Below are positions 61,601 to 64,000 of a stretch of DNA of 64,000 nucleotides, in pieces. Position 1 is the stretch's first letter; each line of letters starts with the position of its first letter. The translations under genes and the position numbers were made by a program. The stretch comes from Saccharina japonica (taxonomy: Eukaryota > Sar > Phaeophyceae > Laminariales > Laminariaceae). The DNA lies in NCBI GenBank assembly GCA_008828725.1, contig MEHQ01002204.1, positions 191,532-255,531 of the forward strand, in the 5' to 3' direction. Under the pieces are notes generated by a model. It worked only from the letters and a program-made list of their open reading frames with translations. It had not been told where the DNA came from and did no database searches.

Positions 61601-64000
61601 CCCTGTCCGAATCATATAGAATTTGCATAAACACCAACATGCCGTCCTCAGCAGGTCGACTACAGATCGCGACTATTCCACGCTTCTGCAATCTGGAAAT
61701 TGATTCTATCTCCAAGGTGTGCTTTGTTGTAGGCCCTGGTGGGGACGAACACGCCGTACACAGAGGATGTCATTTGATGCAACTGCAAATGACGGCTTAT
61801 GGCTTGTGAACAGTGAACCATTCTTGTAGCGTCCCGCGATCGTTTGAGACTAGTTGACCAGTGACGATTCTAACCATAGTTTCGATGTTTGGCTCAAGTC
61901 CCTACCTGATACTTGGTACAATAGGTGTATGCCTCGAGTGTGCCATATTGGTCATGTGATATCGGTTTTGTGTTCGGGTGACACAACGACTTCGTGTACC
62001 AATACAACTTCGGCGAACGCTAACAGCCATCATAGCGTTTTAAATACTCGGGTTATACCTGTTTAAATAGCAAGGTTATGATGTGCTTAGCGTTTGGCAC
62101 AGAGGCGAAATATATATATCATAGGGGTGAACATCCCCGGACGAACGACCCCCACCCGAATAATAGAAACCCCAACCATGGGGGCATGCGTTATGTGCAG
62201 GTGCACCCTGCAAATGTATTATGCAGGCTGTGTGTGGACAATTTCATCCTTGCCCGTCGACCCAGACCGAGCCAATCCCAGGCACACCCCTAACCCTAAC
62301 CCTAATCCGAACCCCAATCCCATGGGGAGCACTAGGTCGGCAGGGGCAGACAAGCGACTCCGCCGCATGTTTTGATCGCATTTTTCCCAAAACAAATATG
62401 CGACCCAAACGGCCAGCCTCGCCCATTAAAACCGGAATCCACAGAATGCACCTGCACATAGTATGCGTCAAACATGGGGCACAAACGGTCCACATCTGGA
62501 GGACACTCGGCTGGTGGATGAAAAAACTAGCCCCGGCTTTGGCACCAACAAACAGTTAAAATGAAATCATGGCATCCTTAGAACCTTATCATCGGCGAAT
62601 TGGGCGCCATGTACTAGTTGGGCTCTATGGCTAGAGAACAATCCTGGTTTTTTACAAACCTTTTTGGAAAACGCCATCAGTCTCTGGCATCAATTTCCTC
62701 AACCAGTACAACTGGAATCGGCCTGTGAGGTATCTGTACGAATGTTTCTTGTAAATGTATGCCCCACCCGGTACGTTTTTCCCTGACCAACATTGGCTAC
62801 GTTTTCCCTGTTTTCGGTGCTTCTGCGTCTCGTAACAGATTCCTGGAAAATAACGACCTTTCGACCCTTCCCGCCGGGCTGTTCGACGGTCTCCAATCTC
62901 TCGATTTCTTGTAAGTGCGGCATATTTTGCTGTCGCTTCACGGGCGTGTGTGGTATGTTCCCGTCAACTGTTAACTGAGGGCTTGACCGTCCTAGGTGTT
63001 GCCGGCACGTGTTCTAAGTATTGTGAAAGAGCGCACTCATACCGCCTGCCAGATTAATAATGTAGGGGGTTTTCTTCGACAACAACATAGCGTTCTCGAC
63101 GGCTTTAGCGACAAATGGCCAGTATTTCAGAATATCCTACTGTAGAAAAGGTTCCTAGCGTCTCGGTGTTGTTTTGATCTCCACGTTGTGTTCGTGATAG
63201 GCCCTAGTTCAGGAGAAGAATGCGACATGAATCGATGAAGTATGTGTTCAACGCTGCACTGGAGTGCTGTTGGGCTGAGGGCATCATTTGACGACACTGG
63301 AAAGCATGGCTATAACTCTTACCGGATTTCGGGTTCCTTAACACGAATTCGTCGGAGTTTTCATACTTGTATGTTGCCGTGTTGTTCTTTGTACACTTAG
63401 GCCATGGGACTGTTCAACGGGTGGCACTTTTATTTTCGTTAAATATCAGCTTTTAACTTTCTATGAATATAGAGCTCCTCATGTTAAGAGCATCATGAAA
63501 TAAAAAAATGATGCATCTGTATGATGGAGTTTGTGGTCACAGGACAGGCCTAAACAACTCTGGAGTAGAATACAAGTCAGGAAGAAATAATTTTAAAATG
63601 ATACAAAGCTCACACAAGCATTCGTCCCGCGATCCTCCGAGTCTAGATGGCGGAGCTGGTGATTCATATGTATATTTGGCTAGGGTTGGTTATGCCGTAT
63701 AGGCTATATCTCCTCCTGATCTTCCTTGTGTCTGTCGACACCACCAAATCTCGGGACCACCTCGGCAAACGCTTTAGGCGGTACTGTTTGCACAAGCCTA
63801 GTTATTATACCTGTTCTATCTTCACACAATGTCCGGATGTGCTTCTCCTGTCGCAGGGGCTTGGATGAGCACGATGATCTCCAATGCCTACCGATCACGT
63901 GAGAGCGAGTGGGGTTCTGTGTATAGATTGGTTAGTGAAGTAGGCTTCCTGCAGCCGCGCCACGGCGTCCAGGGGTACATGTCGAATGTCGTCTGTTAAC
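28558..64000 (+). CDS. Large modular secreted/surface LRR protein gene, 30 exons seen, 3' end beyond window
   Basis: The gene starts with a hydrophobic signal-peptide exon, then a Cys-bearing cap exon, then 28 single-LRR exons. If all were spliced together they would give about 750 residues, still without a stop. Seen directly: every LRR exon lies between AG and GTGAGT, GTGAGC or GTAAGT, and every one starts and ends in phase 2. The repeat is the 24-residue typical type, roughly LxLxxNxLTxLPAGxFDGLxxLxx. Family knowledge: such repeats form curved ligand-binding solenoids, usually outside the cell when preceded by a signal peptide and Cys cap. Inference: a pattern-recognition or adhesion receptor, or a secreted binding protein. 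The C-terminal part (membrane anchor, kinase or other effector) is not in the window. No second start or terminal exon is seen inside the array, so I treat it as one gene. Two neighbouring genes cannot be excluded without transcripts. Confidence 0.85.
28852..29076 (+). repeat. Tandem duplication in intron 1 (about 115 bp units)
   Basis: Both units run from TATCAGTCTGAAACATC through CACACGACTTGGTT, TAGTGTTC and CAGTCATCACGCC or GAGTCATCACGCC to GACGTGTACATCATCTCTCC or its close variant. Confidence 0.88.
30505..30690. mobile_element. Fold-back MITE in intron 1
   Basis: GGTAGGTGATCGGTTAACCT, then AGTAGCTCAACGGACTA, is mirrored by TAGTCCGTTGAGCTACCGG and GGTCAACCAATTACCTACTA. Arms of about 45 bp, loop about 100 bp. 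Confidence 0.85.
30862..31048 (+). CDS. Exon 2: Cys-bearing N-terminal cap of the LRR domain
   Basis: The exon encodes about 61 residues and ends in a half-repeat with the motif ECDIGDEDLSGLIACFDS. Five Cys residues (about positions 2, 9, 29, 38 and 51) suggest a disulphide cap such as extracellular LRR proteins carry, although it is not a recognisable LRRNT family member. The exon changes phase from 1 to 2, so it adapts the signal exon to the cassettes. The acceptor is uncertain: AG ending at 30861 or at 30843 both give phase 1. I chose 30862; the alternative adds six residues. Donor GTGAGT, last two bases TT. Confidence 0.7.
31715..31786 (+). CDS. LRR cassette 1 (72 nt)
   Basis: Core NLNDNDLTALPPDLFAGF. 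The acceptor follows a pyrimidine-rich stretch ending in cag; donor GTGAGT. First cassette after the cap. PPD replaces the usual PAG, and Phe replaces Leu before the tail. Confidence 0.9.
32796..32867 (+). CDS. LRR cassette 2 (72 nt)
   Basis: Core DLADNRMETLPSGVFEGL. Acceptor tag, donor GTGAGT. Closest relative is cassette 8 (36463): both share the ETLPSGVFEGL stretch at DNA and protein level. Confidence 0.92.
33280..33351 (+). CDS. LRR cassette 3 (72 nt)
   Basis: Core DLSDNALVALPAGLLDGL. Leu replaces the usual Phe of the FDGL motif. Acceptor tag, donor GTGAGT. Confidence 0.9.
33913..33984 (+). CDS. LRR cassette 4 (72 nt)
   Basis: Core SLEGNGLSALSAGTFEGT. Ser replaces the conserved Pro. Shares the AGTFEGT core with cassette 11 (40350), its likely sister. 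Acceptor cag, donor GTGAGT. Confidence 0.9.
34453..34524 (+). CDS. LRR cassette 5 (72 nt)
   Basis: Core DLGVNGFNELPAGTFDGI. Donor GTGAGC. About 60 bp of the intron just upstream resembles the sequence before cassette 14 (42641), which points to duplication of exon plus intron flank. Confidence 0.9.
35562..35633 (+). CDS. LRR cassette 6 (72 nt)
   Basis: Core DVGTNDLTAMPVTVFDEL. Good pyrimidine tract before cag; donor GTGAGT. A decayed cassette at 41503 looks most like this one over its first 20 or so bases. Confidence 0.9.
35940..36008 (+). CDS. LRR cassette 7 (69 nt, one codon short)
   Basis: Core NLRFNNINLQAGDLQGAT. One codon shorter than the norm, and it lacks the Leu-Pro and Phe signature. 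It may form an irregular turn in the solenoid. Acceptor cag, donor GTGAGC; the preceding intron, 306 bp, is the shortest in the gene. Confidence 0.82.
36463..36534 (+). CDS. LRR cassette 8 (72 nt)
   Basis: Core NLDGNGIETLPSGVFEGL. Acceptor aag, donor GTAAGT. Sister of cassette 2. Confidence 0.9.
37372..37530 (+). repeat. Tandem duplication in LRR intron (about 75 bp units)
   Basis: CTACTCCGCATA, AACGGGGAATCC or AACGGGAAATCC, ATGCGATT, AACCGGCAC and AAAGGG recur in two adjacent units. Confidence 0.85.
37618..37689 (+). CDS. LRR cassette 9 (72 nt)
   Basis: Core ELGSNDLTLLPAGIFNGA. Acceptor cag, donor GTGAGC. The intron before it carries a two-copy tandem repeat of about 75 bp. Confidence 0.92.
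38345..38500 (+). repeat. Short tandem repeat, period about 20-22
   Basis: At least four diverged units around CATACATGATGACAATAC. Confidence 0.7.
39117..39188 (+). CDS. LRR cassette 10 (72 nt)
   Basis: Core DLAGNALTSLPVAAFAAL. Ala-rich variant of the PAGxFDGL segment. Acceptor cag, donor GTAAGT. Confidence 0.9.
39358..39447. mobile_element. Short MITE D copy 1 (LRR intron)
   Basis: TATAGTGAATAGGACCAAAT on the left; GTGGGTCCTTTTTACTTTAG on the right. About 90 bp. Confidence 0.7.
40350..40418 (+). CDS. LRR cassette 11 (69 nt, one codon short)
   Basis: Core SLARNAFTTLGAGTFEGT. One codon is missing near the end compared with cassette 4. The change is a multiple of three, so it stays in frame. 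Acceptor cag, donor GTGAGT. Confidence 0.88.
40942..41016 (+). CDS. LRR cassette 12 (75 nt, one extra codon)
   Basis: Core ELDGNRLISLPAGAFDGI, then GGSLLE. The extra Gly sits between the FDGI motif and the tail, as in cassette 14, so both share one ancestor. Donor GTGAGT. Confidence 0.9.
41503..41545 (+). pseudogene. Decayed LRR cassette
   Basis: After an aag the sequence reads like a cassette start in the same phase (D-L-G-S-N, then V-H-N) and resembles cassette 6 over its first 20 or so bases. It then loses the repeat pattern, meets a stop after about 14 codons and has no donor at the expected place. It sits in the intron between cassettes 12 and 13. Confidence 0.5.
42157..42228 (+). CDS. 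LRR cassette 13 (72 nt)
   Basis: Core SLRENGFSSLPGGAFNGL. Exon and about 40 bp of upstream intron match cassette 16 (47425), including the GTTGTAG acceptor. Donor GTAAGT. A poly(T) tract follows within 50 bp. Confidence 0.92.
42641..42715 (+). CDS. LRR cassette 14 (75 nt, one extra codon)
   Basis: Core DLRENMLSTLDADTFDGI, then AGSLLE. Asp-Ala-Asp replaces Pro-Ala-Gly. It shares its 3' half with cassette 12 and its upstream intron with cassette 5, so it looks mosaic. The longest intron of the gene follows. Confidence 0.9.
42801..43044 (+). mobile_element. MITE A copy 3 (LRR intron)
   Basis: Left GTGGTGCGATAGAGGTAGCA, right CATGGTACACCTCTATCAAT. About 240 bp. Confidence 0.8.
43165..43435 (+). 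mobile_element. MITE A copy 4 (diverged)
   Basis: Follows copy 3 by only about 120 bp. GCTACGGTTAGGGTTGATTC, later TTTAGGCTCCTTATCCCC and, at the right, ACATGCTGAACCTGTATCG. Confidence 0.6.
44742..44795 (+). mobile_element. MITE A fragment
   Basis: Only terminal sequence remains: AAACCGTTTCAGCCAAAATA and GGGGCTACCTCTATCGTAG. Confidence 0.5.
45455..45718 (+). mobile_element. MITE A copy 5
   Basis: TTTTGGCTTAAATAGTTTCT on the left; AAATGGTGCACCTCCACAGT and AGCATGTG on the right. Confidence 0.7.
46089..46160 (+). CDS. LRR cassette 15 (72 nt)
   Basis: Core RLDDNEITTLPANIFENM. Acceptor aag with a weak pyrimidine tract, donor GTGAGT. First cassette after the 3.4 kb, MITE-loaded intron. Confidence 0.9.
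46725..46977 (+). mobile_element. MITE A copy 6 (best preserved)
   Basis: Left end GACGCGTGCTACGATAGAGG, right end GGTGCACCTCTATCGTGGCA: an inverted repeat of about 25 bp. Inside: CTCCTTAACCCAACATTGTC and GATTGTTGGTCGCGTAGCAC. No ORF; about 250 bp. Confidence 0.85.
47031..47117. mobile_element. Short MITE D copy 2 (LRR intron)
   Basis: CCATAGTAAATAGGACC and GGTCCCTATTCACTATGG are inverted ends of an 87-bp element. Same family as 39358-39447. Confidence 0.85.
47425..47496 (+). CDS. LRR cassette 16 (72 nt)
   Basis: Core NLERNGLSSLPGGIFDGL. Sister of cassette 13. Donor GTAAGT. Confidence 0.93.
48362..48433 (+). CDS. LRR cassette 17 (72 nt)
   Basis: Core YLQHNTIASLPEGIFGDL. Acceptor cag, donor GTGAGT. 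Confidence 0.92.
49046..49117 (+). CDS. LRR cassette 18 (72 nt)
   Basis: Core NLENNGLDSIPADVLTSA. Good T-rich tract before the acceptor cag; donor GTGAGT. Confidence 0.91.
49968..50039 (+). CDS. LRR cassette 19 (72 nt)
   Basis: Core DVSSNQLTALPAGLFDAS. Acceptor tag, donor GTGAGT. The following 2.5 kb intron holds a decayed cassette, a MITE and a SINE. Confidence 0.92.
50377..50448 (+). pseudogene. Decayed or cryptic LRR cassette beside a MITE
   Basis: An excellent T-rich tract and acceptor (CCACAG) precede a cassette-like start in phase: C-L-C-S-N-N-L-S-S, and later the motif Y-F-D-G-N. The 3' half does not fit the repeat, and no donor follows. A minus-strand MITE A begins within about 5 bp of the expected exon end. 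It may be a dying cassette whose 3' part was lost around the insertion. Splicing into it would add a short tail and a stop at about 50494. Confidence 0.6.
50445..50693 (-). mobile_element. MITE A copy 7 (beside relic cassette)
   Basis: Reverse orientation: GACACATGCTACGATAGAGG to GGTATCATAGCACGCGTC. Ends extend the terminal repeat to about 26 bp. Confidence 0.85.
51889..52199 (+). mobile_element. SINE copy 5, diverged, in LRR intron
   Basis: Recognisable from GAGTGCATGCTCGTAGGGAC through GAGTTACGATTATGGAGGG to the tail; the head is degraded. Older than the other full copies. Confidence 0.85.
52553..52624 (+). CDS. LRR cassette 20 (72 nt)
   Basis: Core RLSENALTYLPAGLFEHT. Acceptor cag, donor GTGAGT. 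Confidence 0.91.
53253..53324 (+). CDS. LRR cassette 21 (72 nt)
   Basis: Core NFDLNRLTTVPAGLFTGL. Phe stands at the first strand Leu. Acceptor cag, donor GTGAGT. Confidence 0.92.
54472..54563. mobile_element. MITE B copy 5 (LRR intron)
   Basis: GTTAACCCATTAAGAACT and CTTCCTAAGGGGTTAAAC at the ends; TTCCACGTAGTTTGTCCCC inside. Confidence 0.8.
54584..54668 (+). repeat. 39-bp tandem duplication before cassette 22
   Basis: GTAGGCACCACCGC(T/G)G, then CGACACAGAGGTG or TGACACAGAGGTG and TCGTTGACG, twice in a row. Confidence 0.88.
54751..54822 (+). CDS. LRR cassette 22 (72 nt)
   Basis: Core GMGDNELATFPTEVFDDL. Met replaces the first strand Leu. Donor GTGAGC. A 39-bp tandem duplication lies about 90 bp upstream. 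Confidence 0.9.
55203..55320 (+). mobile_element. SINE copy 6, 3' fragment
   Basis: Only the 3' block is left (GCGCGAACCGTAGCGAGAGG, then CAGAGTTACGACTAGGAGG and GAAGATATTAAATAGAATGG); a G-run replaces the A tail. In the intron after cassette 22. Confidence 0.75.
55970..56041 (+). CDS. LRR cassette 23 (72 nt)
   Basis: Core NLRSNNFSTLTAGLFNGL, then QSLED. First member of the 3' group that carries the GLQSL tail. Acceptor after GTGACAG, donor GTGAGTGCG; its intron resembles those after cassettes 26 and 27. Confidence 0.92.
57250..57445 (+). mobile_element. MITE A copy 8 (shortened)
   Basis: CTACGATAGAGATATCACC at the left, GGGATTGCTGATCGGGTAGC in the body and TGTGGTGCACATTTTG at the right. 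Confidence 0.7.
57485..57556 (+). CDS. LRR cassette 24 (72 nt)
   Basis: Core LLDNNDLTTLPAGVFDGL, then QSLRN. Acceptor after GTGTGACAG, donor GTAAGTG. Close to cassettes 27 and 28. Confidence 0.94.
59307..59378 (+). CDS. LRR cassette 25 (72 nt)
   Basis: Core QMDFNGLSTLPAGLFDGL, then QSLET. Met replaces the first strand Leu. Donor GTAAGTGCG. Confidence 0.93.
59575..59745 (+). repeat. Tandem duplication after cassette 25 (about 85 bp units)
   Basis: CAGTATTCAAGT, GGCATCCAAC, GACAATGGGG or GCAATGGGG, and AACCCAGAGGCCGT recur in two adjacent units. Confidence 0.85.
60208..60279 (+). CDS. LRR cassette 26 (72 nt)
   Basis: Core NLKFNGISSLAAGLFDEL, then QSLEF. The only cassette that starts with C. 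After a cassette ending in CT (as cassette 25 does) the split codon is Leu; after one ending in TT it would be Phe. Donor GTAAGTGCG. Confidence 0.93.
61408..61479 (+). CDS. LRR cassette 27 (72 nt)
   Basis: Core YLDDNDLTTIPTGLFDGL, then QTLRY. Acceptor tag, donor GTAAGTGCG. Sister of cassette 24. Confidence 0.94.
62286..62320 (-). repeat. Short interstitial telomere-like tract
   Basis: CCCCTAACCCTAACCCTAAT followed by degenerate units: about three TTAGGG repeats on the minus strand, inside the intron after cassette 27. Confidence 0.6.
62839..62910 (+). CDS. LRR cassette 28 (72 nt), last intact one in the window
   Basis: Core FLENNDLSTLPAGLFDGL, then QSLDF. Acceptor after CGTAACAG, the same end as before cassette 26. 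Donor GTAAGTGCG. Its intron runs past the window end. Confidence 0.94.
63300..63530 (+). mobile_element. MITE A copy 9 (diverged)
   Basis: GGGTTCCTTAACACGAATTC, TCGTCGGAGTTTTCATAC, GAGCTCCTCATGTTAAGAGC and AATGATGCATCTGTATGATG in family order. Confidence 0.65.
63857..63902 (+). pseudogene. Truncated LRR cassette
   Basis: After TCGCAG comes G-L-D-E-H-D-D-L-Q-C-L-P-I in cassette phase, a clear first half of the repeat. A stop follows and the FDGL half is absent. GTGAGA at 63899 could act as a donor, giving a half-cassette. Most likely a relic in the intron after cassette 28. Confidence 0.55.

Larger units (their letters stand above)
55960..63300 (+). repeat. Segmentally duplicated exon-intron units (3' group)
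   Basis: Introns here share blocks: GTGGATCGCTC, ACCGCC and CGGCGT at 56670-56745 and 60905-60980 (fainter near 59490 and 58690); TTTGCTTTGACCCCGGC at 56213 and TTTGCGTTGACCCCGGC at 60450; ACCGACACTACAA at 57071 and 59969; CAGACCGATG at 58977 and 59883. So cassettes 23-28 spread as exon plus intron, not as exons alone. Confidence 0.75.

Overview
The window is eukaryotic nuclear DNA. It has long introns, GT-AG splice sites, SINEs with poly(A) tails, LTR elements and many MITEs, and no prokaryotic operon structure. The coding style is one 24-residue leucine-rich repeat (LRR) per 72-nt exon, all with the same intron phase. I know single-repeat exons from LRR and TPR receptor-like families of the brown alga Ectocarpus. 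Together with a few TTAGGG-type units this makes a brown alga or related stramenopile my best guess. That is inference; no marker gene is present.

Region 1 (1 to about 28.4 kb) is a graveyard of mobile elements with no convincing host gene. It holds an old LTR element (2072-5502) with a non-autonomous hAT element in one LTR, itself carrying a SINE. It holds fold-back elements built from TACTCGGAGTA motifs (5.67-6.72 and 9.24-10.49 kb, the second with another copy in its loop). It also holds an old coding-free LTR element (11.33-14.47 kb), a minus-strand Ty3/Gypsy integrase remnant (17.1-18.5 kb) and a young LTR element (23.87-26.89 kb) that sits in a MITE and is split by a SINE. Several MITE families and degenerate tandem repeats fill much of the rest. 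Diverged copies of one repeat lie at both edges in opposite orientation (about 365-860 and 27085-28420).

Region 2 (28.56 kb to the window end) is one very large plus-strand gene. It opens with a signal-peptide exon, then a cysteine-bearing N-terminal cap exon, then 28 LRR cassette exons (24 of 72 nt, two of 69, two of 75). All cassettes begin and end in phase 2, so any subset or order keeps the reading frame, and nearly every junction rebuilds a Leu codon. The 3' end lies outside the window. Introns (0.3-3.4 kb) carry MITEs, local duplications and decayed cassettes. Exon pairs and flanking intron sequence show that cassettes multiply by segmental duplication.

The LRR locus is the main point of interest. 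A secreted or surface LRR protein is built from interchangeable cassettes whose consensus resembles animal extracellular LRRs and lamprey variable lymphocyte receptors. The locus looks suited to exon shuffling, cassette gain and loss, and possibly alternative splicing. Whether it does this in life needs transcript and population data.
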